34,663 nt of DNA from contig CANPWP010000019.1 of assembly GCA_947584595.1 (NCBI GenBank), positions 1-34,663 on the forward strand. Reading direction: 5' to 3'. The notes under the pieces were generated by a model that searched no databases, was not told the DNA's origin, and was given only the letters and a program-made list of their open reading frames with translations. The position numbers were made by a program, and so were the translations under genes. The DNA is from an uncultured Clostridia bacterium (GTDB lineage: Bacteria > Bacillota > Clostridia > Oscillospirales > Acutalibacteraceae). The first letter of the stretch is position 1, and each line of letters opens with the position of its first letter. Positions 1 to 7,493 of the stretch are shown piece after piece.

Positions 1-15
1 TTATTGTGAAAAGCC

Positions 16-44
16 TTGCAAACAGCGAATTTTGATGTTATAAT
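16..44 (+). promoter_or_regulatory. Sigma-A-like promoter with no clear gene
   Basis: A TTGCAA box at 16-21 and a perfect TATAAT at 39-44 are separated by 17 bases. No convincing gene follows on the plus strand. The 25-codon ATG frame at 87 lacks a ribosome site, and the longer frame at 125-316 starts with TTG and has an atypical composition. It may drive a short RNA or be a relic. The rest of 1-330 shows only a small hairpin near 52-72. Confidence 0.4.
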
Positions 45-330
45 TTGAACCGTAGATTTGAGAAATCTGCGAAAAAAACACAAAAAATGTCGCATTCCGT
101 CAGTGAGCAATTACCCGTTTTGTTTTGTACTCAAAAAAACATTTTAGTCGAGTGTGGCGATTAAAAAATATAAATATACCGAGAAAATCTTTTATAATTT
201 TTCTATGTATAAAATGTGGTATAATTAATGAATCGTTCATGAAGATAAAAATGGTTTTTTTTGTCACTTTACCTATTATATACCTTTTTTCAAAAAATCA
301 TCAAACAAAAGCGTGAAATCATTAAAAAAA

Positions 331-364
331 ACCGCTACCTTAGAAATTAATCTAAGATAGCGGT
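331..364 (-). terminator. Rho-independent terminator of tmRNA
   Basis: Arms at 331-343 and 352-364 pair over 13 bp, using one G-U pair on the minus-strand RNA, with an 8-base loop. A run of seven U follows on the minus strand. It lies about 65 bases beyond the mature 3' end of the tmRNA. Confidence 0.85.
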
Positions 365-427
365 ATTTCTGTTTCATATAAAAATGAAAACGTCTGTATA
401 TCAGCAGCGTTTTGTATAATATTGTCG

Positions 428-777
428 TGGTGGAGGTGAGGAGAATCGAACTCCTGTCCGAAAATTGTTTGCTAAAGTTTTCTCCGAGTGCAGTTATTGT
501 TTTTATTTTCCCTTAATAACTCGCCCAATAACAGGCTTTTTATTTCGGTAGCCTCTAATGTGTGACGAAAATTGAGGCAATTTTTCGTTCACATTTACCA
601 CTAATCGACGCCCGTATTTATGCCGTGGTACTCAGAAAAAGGACGAGCGGCTGCTTAGGCAGCTGCTAATTCAACTGTATTTTTGTCAGTTATTCTTAAG
701 TTGCGGTTTTATAAGCGGTCCCGCACCGCTACTCGCTTACTAAAGTTTACAATCCCCGTCGAAACCTTTACACCCCC
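428..777 (-). ncRNA. ssrA: Transfer-messenger RNA (tmRNA)
   Basis: Rescues stalled ribosomes together with SmpB by acting as alanyl-tRNA and then as mRNA for a degradation tag. The minus-strand 5' end begins GGGGGTGTAAAGGTTTCGAC, a hallmark of tmRNA. The 3' end is a T-arm-like segment (GTTCGATTC) followed by CACCTCCACCA. The two ends pair as a tRNA-like acceptor stem, giving a 350-nt mature RNA with encoded CCA. The tag frame appears to be 655-687 and reads D-K-N-T-V-E-L-A-A-A before TAA; the exact resume codon, possibly one codon earlier, is not certain. A TATTAT box lies just upstream of the 5' end. The gene sits directly after smpB, so the RNA and its protein partner are neighbours. Confidence 0.96.
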
Positions 778-860
778 ATATATAATAGATAAAAATTTCT
801 CATAATATTGCTTTACAATATTTTTTACACCATATCAAACGAAGTAAATTTTAGCTCTTT

Positions 861-1325
861 TTAAAAGCGTTGTCTTTCTTTTATTGCTCTTTCCATATCT
901 CGCTTAGCACTTTTTTCTGCCATATCGGCACGCTTATCATACAGCTTTTTACCTTTGCAAAGTCCTACCTGCACTTTCACCTTACTGTCTTTAAAATACA
1001 GACTGATTGGTATTAAAGAGTAACCTGTCTGCTTGACTATTCCGTAAAGCCTCATAATTTCTCTTTTATGCATTAAGAGCTTTCTAACACGCATTGGGTC
1101 CTTATTAAATATATTTCCCTGCTCATAGGGTGAAATATGCATTCCGTTTACAAAAAGCTCGCCCTCAACTACCGAGCACCAACTGTCTTTAAGGTTTACT
1201 CTGCCCTGTCTTATGGATTTTACCTCTGTTCCGCAAAGTTCAATACCTGCTTCAAAACTTTCTTCAACAAAATATTCTCTATGCACTATTTTATTTTGAG
1301 CTATAGTTTTAAGTGAACTTTTCAT
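861..1325 (-). CDS. smpB: SsrA-binding protein SmpB
   Basis: A 154-residue protein of normal length for SmpB, the small beta-barrel that binds the tRNA-like part of tmRNA and delivers it to stalled ribosomes. Visible family marks are G-T-E-V-K-S-I-R near residue 32, the Y-D-K-R segment near 129, and the basic C-terminal tail A-K-R-D-M-E-R-A that enters the mRNA channel. Its ATG overlaps the recR stop by one base (TAATG), so translation is probably coupled. The tmRNA gene follows about 85 bases downstream on the same strand. Confidence 0.97.
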   Translation of the reverse strand: MKSSLKTIAQNKIVHREYFVEESFEAGIELCGTEVKSIRQGRVNLKDSWCSVVEGELFVNGMHISPYEQGNIFNKDPMRVRKLLMHKREIMRLYGIVKQTGYSLIPISLYFKDSKVKVQVGLCKGKKLYDKRADMAEKSAKRDMERAIKERQRF

Positions 1326-1930
1326 TACAATTCATTTCTTCCTTCAAGAGCCCTTGCAAGTGTATTTTCATCTGCATATTCAAGGTCGCCGCCAACAGGA
1401 ATACCATATGCAAGCCGGGTTACTTTTATTCCCATAGGCTTTAAAAGCCTTGAAAGATACATTGCGGTTGCATCGCCCTCAACAGTTGCATTGGTCGCCA
1501 TAATGACCTCTTTAACAATTCCGTCCGTACCTATTCTTGCAAGCAGTTCTTTAATGCTCAGCTGGTCGGGACCAATATCATTTAAAGGTGAAATAGCTCC
1601 GTGGAGTACATGATAAACACCATTATACTCGTGAGTATTTTCAAGAGCAGCAGCATCTCTGGGAGTTTCTACAACACAAATTGTCGATTTATCTCTTGCT
1701 TCATTTCTGCAAACAGGACACAAATCTTTATCCGTTAAGTTACAGCACACTTTACAATATTTTATTTTTGTATGAGCATCTAAAATTGCATTAGCAAAAT
1801 CTTCTGCCTGTGAATCAGGCAAATTAAGTACGTAATATGCAAGCCTTTGAGCAGTTTTTGCACCTATTCCGGGCATTTTTTCAAACTGCTCCACTAATTT
1901 TTCAAGTGGAGCTACACTATATGTTGACAT
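1325..1930 (-). CDS. recR: Recombination protein RecR
   Basis: A 201-residue RecR that works with RecO and RecF to load RecA at gaps. In order it shows an N-terminal helix-hairpin-helix ([12 protein letters not shown], about residues 19-30), a four-cysteine zinc finger (C-K-V-C ... C-P-V-C, about 59-74), and a Toprim domain starting I-C-V-V-E-T-P-R-D. Length is typical. It overlaps smpB by one base downstream and lies 2 bases from the YbaB gene upstream, within the conserved dnaX-ybaB-recR cluster. Confidence 0.97.
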   Translation of the reverse strand: MSTYSVAPLEKLVEQFEKMPGIGAKTAQRLAYYVLNLPDSQAEDFANAILDAHTKIKYCKVCCNLTDKDLCPVCRNEARDKSTICVVETPRDAAALENTHEYNGVYHVLHGAISPLNDIGPDQLSIKELLARIGTDGIVKEVIMATNATVEGDATAMYLSRLLKPMGIKVTRLAYGIPVGGDLEYADENTLARALEGRNEL

Positions 1931-1932
1931 AA

Positions 1933-2283
1933 TCAGAACAATCCCGGAATATTAAGTCCGCCTGAAATTGAGCCCATACGCTGTTCTTTTTCAGCTGCGG
2001 CACTTCTTAATGCTTCGTTTGTCGCACCCATAACTAAATCTGAAAGCATTTCAACATCTTCAGGGTCAACAACTTCCGGGGAAATTTCTATTGACTTAAC
2101 CTCCATTTTACCAGTTACGGTAACCTTTACTGCGTTTCCTCCTGCTGTTGCCGTATATTCTTTTACCTCAAGCTCCTGTTCAATAGAACCCATTTCGTCC
2201 TGAATTTTTTGCGCCTGACGGGCTAACTGCTGAATATTTGACGCTCCGCCTGTACCGTATCCTTTTGGTAATCTTGCTTTCAT
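1933..2283 (-). CDS. ybaB: YbaB/EbfC nucleoid-associated protein
   Basis: A 116-residue member of the YbaB/EbfC family, small dimeric DNA-binding proteins nearly always encoded between dnaX and recR. The glycine- and glutamine-rich N terminus, the middle segment with V-K-V-T-V-T-G and the C-terminal [14 protein letters not shown] ending match the family. A ribosome site (AGAAAGAAGGAAAATTC) precedes the ATG. Its role in recombination or chromosome packing is known only in general terms, and nothing here narrows it. Confidence 0.93.
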   Translation of the reverse strand: MKARLPKGYGTGGASNIQQLARQAQKIQDEMGSIEQELEVKEYTATAGGNAVKVTVTGKMEVKSIEISPEVVDPEDVEMLSDLVMGATNEALRSAAAEKEQRMGSISGGLNIPGLF

Positions 2284-2301
2284 ATGAATTTTCCTTCTTT
2301 C

Positions 2302-4032
2302 TTATTCTTCGGTTATTTCTATTCCGCTGTTTTTTAGTTTTTCTGTGAATATATCAAGAGGGTCCTTATCTTCTTCCTGCTTTTTTTCAGACTTTTTATA
2401 AGGGCCTAAATTATACTTTTTACCTGTAATCTCCATTATTGCTTCTCTTATTTTTTCTCTTTGAGTACTTACCTTTAAAAGCTCAAATGGCATTGTAGAG
2501 TTTGCGTCTATTAAAAGATAATTACCGCTCTCATAAGCATTTGTATTTGAAAAAGAGGTAGCAATAGTCTTTGAGTATTTTTTTAAATGCTCAACAACCT
2601 CCGGCCATTGAAGAAACGGAGTTGCATTATTATAAATTTCCTCATAATCAACTTGTTTTCTTACGGGTGGCTGTAATTGTGTTTGAGGAGGCATATTTTC
2701 TGCTGGCTGGCTGAAGCTTTGAGCAGGCTTTGGATTTAAAATATTATCTATTTCACTTGATTCCGCTTTTTTTGCAGGTTCTTCAAACTCAGATTGCAGA
2801 ATTTCCGTCTGTAAAGTTTTATTATCATCTGTTTGTTTTTGTTCTGTTTTTATAGATTTATTTTCTTCTGAATTTACGACTCCTACTCCCTTTTTTACGG
2901 CATTTTCAAGAGCAGAAATTCTTGACAAAAGAGCCTCCATTGAAAAATCAAGCTCCGGTGCACTTAACTTTACAATTGCTGTTTCAAGCTCTGTTCTGTT
3001 ATTTGAACCCTTGCCCATTCTCTGATAGGACTGTTCTAAAACATCCATTATATATACAATTTCTTCAAGGGTCAGAAAATCCGTCTGTGTTAGCGCATTA
3101 TCAAATTCATCTTCTGACATAACAAGAAATTCTTTTGGATATTTTACCGATTTTATAATCATTAAATTCCTGAAATGGTCAATTAATTCGTTACATAATC
3201 TTGCCATATCTTTAGCTTCATTATAAAGCCTGTCGACTATTTCAAGAGCTTTCGGCGTGTTTTTATTTATACAGCAATTTGCAAGTTCAAAAAGATAATC
3301 TTTTTTTGCAAGACCGGCCGCTTTTCTTACAATATTTGCCGTAATATTGCTGTCAAGAGCAATACATCTGTCAAGCAAAGACAGTGCGTCACGCAAAGCT
3401 CCGTCTGCCACAGCGGCTATTAAAAGTGCGGCATCATCCGTAATTGTTACATTTTCATTTTTTGCGACGAATTTTAGTCTGTCTGAAATTGCATCTGATG
3501 CAATTCTATGAAAATCAAATCTCTGACAACGAGAAATAATAGTTGCAGGCAGCTTATAAACTTCGGTTGTAGCAAGTATAAAAACAACATGTTCAGGCGG
3601 TTCTTCAAGTGTTTTTAAAAGGGCGTTGAACGCCTGGTCTGTAAGCATATGAACTTCGTCAACAATATAAACACGGTATTTTCCCTTTGCAGGAGCAAAG
3701 CGGGCTTTATCAATAATATCCCTTATATCGTCAATACCACGGTTGCTGGCAGCGTCCATTTCCACAACATCGTGCATATCTCCGTTTTCGATTGTTCTGC
3801 AGTTTTCGCACTCACCGCATGGGTTGCCGTCAACAGGATTCAAACAGTTTACTGCTTTTGCAAAAATTTTTGCACAGGTTGTTTTTCCTGTACCACGTGA
3901 ACCTGTAAATAAATATGCATGGTTAATTCTTCCTGCTTTAATTTCGTTTTGCAAGGTCCTGGTAACCTGAGGCTGACCTGATACATCTTCAAATGTTTTC
4001 GGCCGCCATTTTCTGTAAAGCACCTGATACAT
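2302..4032 (-). CDS. dnaX: DNA polymerase III subunits gamma/tau
   Basis: The clamp-loader ATPase, 576 residues from the ATG at 4032. That start is preferred over a longer frame because a strong AGGAGGTG site lies 6-14 bases upstream and the protein then begins M-Y-Q-V-L-Y-R-K-W-R-P, as in other DnaX proteins. Walker A G-S-R-G-T-G-K-T is at 44-51, a zinc module uses C63, C72, C75 and C78, Walker B is D-E-V-H at 125-128, and the sensor and arginine-finger segment contains S-R-C-Q-R-F. A Q/P/E-rich linker (about 400-470) leads to the tau C-terminal domain. It follows the SRP RNA so closely that it may be transcribed by read-through from that promoter. Confidence 0.96.
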   Translation of the reverse strand: MYQVLYRKWRPKTFEDVSGQPQVTRTLQNEIKAGRINHAYLFTGSRGTGKTTCAKIFAKAVNCLNPVDGNPCGECENCRTIENGDMHDVVEMDAASNRGIDDIRDIIDKARFAPAKGKYRVYIVDEVHMLTDQAFNALLKTLEEPPEHVVFILATTEVYKLPATIISRCQRFDFHRIASDAISDRLKFVAKNENVTITDDAALLIAAVADGALRDALSLLDRCIALDSNITANIVRKAAGLAKKDYLFELANCCINKNTPKALEIVDRLYNEAKDMARLCNELIDHFRNLMIIKSVKYPKEFLVMSEDEFDNALTQTDFLTLEEIVYIMDVLEQSYQRMGKGSNNRTELETAIVKLSAPELDFSMEALLSRISALENAVKKGVGVVNSEENKSIKTEQKQTDDNKTLQTEILQSEFEEPAKKAESSEIDNILNPKPAQSFSQPAENMPPQTQLQPPVRKQVDYEEIYNNATPFLQWPEVVEHLKKYSKTIATSFSNTNAYESGNYLLIDANSTMPFELLKVSTQREKIREAIMEITGKKYNLGPYKKSEKKQEEDKDPLDIFTEKLKNSGIEITEE

Positions 4033-4059
4033 AAAAACACCTCCTGTGAAAAATAAAAA

Positions 4060-4234
4060 TTGCAAACCTTGTCCGAATTTCGGAAGTCATTTAATTAAGT
4101 GAACGGCAGACTTACTGTATCGCATCAAGAATACTGCTTAATGCTGCTCGGTTCCCCGCCTGACATGGTTCACAGACCTCAATCGTACAGGGCCTGCCGC
4201 TCGCTTAATCAAATGATTATATGCAGGCTTGCAA
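4060..4234 (-). ncRNA. ffs: Signal recognition particle RNA, long form
   Basis: RNA scaffold of the signal recognition particle, which binds Ffh for co-translational membrane targeting. The minus strand contains the conserved Ffh-binding helix: GAACCATGTCAGGCGGGGAA followed by CCGAGCAGCA. The ends TTGCAAGCC (5') and GGTTTGCAA (3') form a 9-bp closing stem. The length (about 175 nt) and the extra 5' segment suggest an Alu-type domain like that of Firmicute scRNA, not the 100-nt short form. The 3' end runs into TTTTTATTTTT, and the dnaX ribosome site follows within about 15 bases. Confidence 0.93.
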
Positions 4235-4243
4235 TTTCAATTA

Positions 4244-4272
4244 AGTATATCACAATTTATTTTTATAATCAA
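4244..4272 (-). promoter_or_regulatory. Promoter of the SRP RNA
   Basis: On the minus strand TTGATT (4267-4272) and TATACT (4244-4249) are spaced by exactly 17 bases. The -10 box ends 9 bases before the folded 5' end of the SRP RNA. It probably also feeds the dnaX-ybaB-recR-smpB genes. Confidence 0.75.
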
Positions 4273-4378
4273 TAGTTTTTATGAATTATTTTATAAAAAT
4301 ATTACAACCAAAATTGTAAATAATATGCTTATATGTGAATATTAAATAAAGAAATTTGTTATTTAAAAGGAGAAGAAA

Positions 4379-5248
4379 ATGTCTGAACTCAAAAAATTTA
4401 CTGTTAAAGGAACTAAAAAAATCGAACTTGATGATTTTACTACTGATGAAAAAATAAAAAAGGAAGAAAAAGAGAAAATTCTTGCAAAAACAGAGGAAAA
4501 CCGCAAGAAAATTGCAGAATATCAGGATAAGCTGTATTCCGAAGGAAAAGAGTCAGTTCTAATTATATTGCAGGCTATGGACGCCGCAGGAAAAGACGGT
4601 ACGATTAAAAACGTTATGAGCGGACTTAATCCACAGGGTATTGATGTTTATTCTTTTAAATCTCCGAATTCGGAAGAACTTGCCCACGACTATATGTGGC
4701 GGGCAATTAAACGATTGCCCGAAAAGGGAAAGATGGCTATTTTTAACCGTTCTTATTATGAAGATGTATTAATTGGCAAGGTTCATAGACTGTATGAAAA
4801 TCAAAAAATGGCAGAAAGATGCAAACAAGGTGATGTAATTGGCAGAAGATACAAAGAAATTAAAAACTTTGAAAAATATATTTTTAACAATAGCTGCCGA
4901 ATTATAAAAATATTTTTGAATGTATCAAAAGAAGAACAGAAAAAACGTTTTCTTGAAAGAATTGATTTGAAAATAAAAAACTGGAAATTTTCTTCATCTG
5001 ACATTAAAGAAAGACAATATTGGGACGATTACCATCAAGCTTACGAAGACGCAATTAACGAAACTTCAACAAAAGACTGCCCCTGGTATGTAATTCCAGC
5101 CGACCAAAAGTTTTATTCAAGATATCTTGTATCTGAGGCAATACTTGATGTTATGAAAAAGATAAACCCTAAATATCCTACTCTTCCGGAAGAAGAAAGA
5201 AGGCATTTAATTGAGGATAAAGAATTGTTATTAAGCGAAAAAAATTAG
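4379..5248 (+). CDS. ppk2: Polyphosphate kinase 2 family protein
   Basis: A 289-residue cytoplasmic PPK2-family kinase, which transfers phosphate between polyphosphate and nucleotides. The P-loop segment M-D-A-A-G-K-D-G-T-I-K is at 67-77, and the lid/Walker B region F-N-R-S-Y-Y-E-D-V-L-I at 122-132. The length matches single-domain PPK2 enzymes. Whether it prefers AMP, ADP or both cannot be read from the sequence; the short single-domain form resembles the class that phosphorylates nucleoside mono- and diphosphates. AAAGGAGAAGAAA precedes the ATG. It stands alone, divergent from the SRP RNA and convergent with the end of the toxin island. Confidence 0.93.
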   Translation: MSELKKFTVKGTKKIELDDFTTDEKIKKEEKEKILAKTEENRKKIAEYQDKLYSEGKESVLIILQAMDAAGKDGTIKNVMSGLNPQGIDVYSFKSPNSEELAHDYMWRAIKRLPEKGKMAIFNRSYYEDVLIGKVHRLYENQKMAERCKQGDVIGRRYKEIKNFEKYIFNNSCRIIKIFLNVSKEEQKKRFLERIDLKIKNWKFSSSDIKERQYWDDYHQAYEDAINETSTKDCPWYVIPADQKFYSRYLVSEAILDVMKKINPKYPTLPEEERRHLIEDKELLLSEKN

Positions 5249-5463
5249 AAAGCAGTTAAAAAATATTTTACAATTTTCGAAATCCTGCTTCAACTTTTAT
5301 AATAAATATATATAAATTTTGTTATTGTTTTTAAATTTTTATATCTCCAAGGAATAACATTTGTATTGTATTTAAATATTTTAGTATTTCTAAAGTAATA
5401 GTTACTAAAAATTGTAGTAGTGATATCTTTATTTATTTGAGAAATATTATATGTACCATTATA

Positions 5464-5624
5464 TTAAAATGATATTGGAGAGCCAGCGGAATCATAGTAG
5501 AAAAATAGTGTTCTATTACCCTTTGTTAGTCCTATAAGGTTATTACTGTCATAATAATAATCTGTTGTTCCGCTATTATCTGTCTTTGGGTACGTATACG
5601 GTTACTGTTATACTTATAGCTTAC
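5464..5624 (-). pseudogene. Decayed rhs core fragment (copy D)
   Basis: This stretch is closely similar to the part of rhs at about 14055-14215 that encodes residues around 1685-1742. The translated remains read Y-Y-Y-D-S-N-N-L-I-G-L and then F-F-Y-Y-D-S-A-G-S-P. A small deletion in the region for R-T-Q-K-T breaks the frame and a TAA interrupts S-F-S-Y-N-G, so it is not functional. It is the outermost remnant of the array. Between it and the ppk2 stop (5249-5463) I see only AT-rich DNA without a gene. Confidence 0.85.
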
Positions 5625-6066
5625 TAAACTTTGTATAGGGCATATGTTCTTTCATTTCCTGAAGATTTAAATGATAAGTTTTGAAGGGTGAATATTTCAT
5701 TTGAAATATGAATTTTTTCTTTATTTTTGTATCGTCATATATTATATATGTGCGGGCAAAAGAATTAACTTCTTTCACTTCTGAAAAGTATTTAGCTGGT
5801 AATGTGTGTTTTTTTGTATTAGTTATTAATATTACATTATTACTATTGAATTCAACAGAAATAACAATATTTCCATAATATTTAATTAAAAAAATTTCAA
5901 TAAAGGATATTAAAGCAACACTAAATAAAAATAACGGTATTATTATAATAAGTTCATCATATTTATTAGATAATAAAGTACTTATTATTAAAATTACAAA
6001 TACAAGAAAAAATAAAATATCTGCTACTATTAAAAAAAGCTTTAATGTTTTAAAATAATTTTTCAT
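5614..6066 (-). CDS. Two-TM membrane protein, candidate immunity protein
   Basis: I do not recognise the family. The 150-residue protein has two strong hydrophobic segments (about 9-31 and 41-61) and then a polar beta-rich domain rich in K, Y and N, presumably at a membrane face. By position it would be the immunity gene of a lost Rhs tip: a possible tail frame ends one base before its ATG. Its own last three codons and stop fall inside the rhs core fragment at 5614-5624, so its C terminus looks rebuilt or clipped by the junction. The ribosome site (AGGGTG, about 13 bases away) is weak, which fits coupling to an upstream frame. Confidence 0.65.
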   Translation of the reverse strand: MKNYFKTLKLFLIVADILFFLVFVILIISTLLSNKYDELIIIIPLFLFSVALISFIEIFLIKYYGNIVISVEFNSNNVILITNTKKHTLPAKYFSEVKEVNSFARTYIIYDDTKIKKKFIFQMKYSPFKTYHLNLQEMKEHMPYTKFSKL

Positions 6067-6067
6067 T

Positions 6068-6163
6068 TTAATAAATTTTCACCCTTTTTGATTTATAATA
6101 AACTCTAATAGTCTTTTTCATTTTATAAACATATACATTAGTATAAGTACTCTTTTTAGCAAT
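6068..6163 (-). pseudogene. Possible tail of a lost toxin tip
   Basis: An open frame of 31 codons with no start and a stop immediately upstream, ending one base before the following membrane protein. It reads lysine- and tyrosine-rich sequence such as V-Y-V-Y-K-M-K-K-T-I-R-V-Y-Y. The tight junction is like that between intact Rhs tips and their immunity genes, so I infer the 3' remnant of a deleted tip. It is too short to assign to a family. Confidence 0.35.
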
Positions 6164-6253
6164 TTAAAATTTACTATTAGTTTTCCAACAAAAAGTTGCA
6201 GGATTGTATTCTATATGTGAAAATAAATTTAAAACAACTTGTTAATTAAGTTT

Positions 6254-7222
6254 TTAAAATAATATTTTTTCTGTTAAACCTTCATTGTTTAATCTGAAAA
6301 TTTCTCCGTCATTACAATACAAATATATCCATTCTGTATCAACAATATAAATTTCATCAGCTTTAATATTTGATATTCTTTTAGGTTCCTCGTTTTGTTC
6401 TTCACGGTAAATACCATTATCCGTTGAAAAGTAAACTTTATCATTATATGTATTTGCACTTAAAATATTATCCTTACATATAAGTTCAGTTTTATCATCT
6501 TTTAAAGAATATTTAAAGAAAGCGGTATCAATATCATCTGTGTAACTTCCTTGACAATCATAATAAACATAACCGTCGGAAATTATAAAAATATTGCCGT
6601 CATATCCATTTCTTAAGTAATTTATAAATTGAGGTTTGCTATCTTTTGATGAAATATCAAAAGAATAAAGCCATCCTGAATCATTAATGAAATATAATGT
6701 TTCATTATAAATATAAAATGAATCAATACTTTTATCAATAGAATACTCTTTATAATTTTTATATCGTATCTTTATTTTATCCTTATCGGAAAAGTATACT
6801 ATTAAATTATCAGATATATATATTTTGTCTGAATAAGGCTTTATGTCTATATCGCTTTTTTTAAAATTTTTTTCATTTTTGTTATATTCTAATAATTTTT
6901 CATTGTGAAAATCTACTGAATACAGTTTGTCGTTGTAATAATAAAACCTTGGTGCATTATATACATAATCTATATCAGTGCTATCGCTTAACATATTTTC
7001 AACACCTTCGCCATTAATTTTATATGTTCCAATATTAAATATTCCGCCATTAAAAACACATATAAGAGAATTATCAAAATAAGATATTTTGCCTCCAGAA
7101 ATATAATTATTAAAAGAGTTATTAATAGTCTTACATTCAAAATCGGTTGCCACCGTGTAACTATTACATGCTGTTAAAAATATTACAGTTATTAAAAGCA
7201 GAAAACAGAATATTTTCTTCAT
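6254..7222 (-). CDS. Lipoprotein, beta-propeller-like, candidate immunity
   Basis: A 322-residue lipoprotein from the ATG at 7222, chosen over a GTG nine bases earlier because that GTG falls within the spacing after GGGGGG. The signal peptide M-K-K-I-F-C-F-L-L-L-I-T-V-I-F-L-T-A-C has a clean lipobox with Cys19. The mature part shows repeated short beta-strand units of the kind Y-Y-Y-N-D-K-L-Y-S and L-Y-F-I-N-D-S-G-W-L-Y-S-F-D. These resemble the DUF5050 type of propeller, which is a guess from pattern. It follows a possible tip tail by about 14 bases, so it may protect against a lost toxin at the outer membrane face. Confidence 0.7.
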   Translation of the reverse strand: MKKIFCFLLLITVIFLTACNSYTVATDFECKTINNSFNNYISGGKISYFDNSLICVFNGGIFNIGTYKINGEGVENMLSDSTDIDYVYNAPRFYYYNDKLYSVDFHNEKLLEYNKNEKNFKKSDIDIKPYSDKIYISDNLIVYFSDKDKIKIRYKNYKEYSIDKSIDSFYIYNETLYFINDSGWLYSFDISSKDSKPQFINYLRNGYDGNIFIISDGYVYYDCQGSYTDDIDTAFFKYSLKDDKTELICKDNILSANTYNDKVYFSTDNGIYREEQNEEPKRISNIKADEIYIVDTEWIYLYCNDGEIFRLNNEGLTEKILF

Positions 7223-7236
7223 TTTATTCACCCCCC

Positions 7237-7479
7237 TTAATAGGCTTTATATGTATTAGTTTCAAAACACTTAGATTTATACTTTTTGGTTTTCTTATCA
7301 TAAATATTTTGATATTTTCTATTTACAACTTTTAAATATATAACATAGTTTTTTCCATATTTATTTGATGATTTCGTTAATTGCTGCATAATATATCTTT
7401 CTTCTTTTGGAATACAATTTGAAGAAAAATAACAGCACATTATAAAATAAATTTTTATTGTTTTTAAGCATTTATATAG
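7237..7479 (-). pseudogene. Small open frame, probable toxin-tip tail
   Basis: An open frame of about 80 codons with internal ATGs at 7440 and 7389 but no good ribosome site. Its stop abuts the ribosome site of the following lipoprotein. The C-terminal half is rich in K, Y and N (K-Y-G-K-N-Y-V-I-Y-L-K-V-V). Its place directly before an immunity-like lipoprotein suggests the end of a tip whose front was lost. A genuine small protein of 50-67 residues cannot be excluded. Confidence 0.35.
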
Positions 7480-7493
7480 CTATATAATAATAC

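Noticed and set aside
125..316. 63-codon plus-strand frame with TTG start
   Set aside because: No ribosome site, composition driven by AT-rich sequence, no recognisable motif.
2922..3970. Plus-strand frames opposite dnaX
   Set aside because: Mirror frames of a well-supported dnaX; no start signals.
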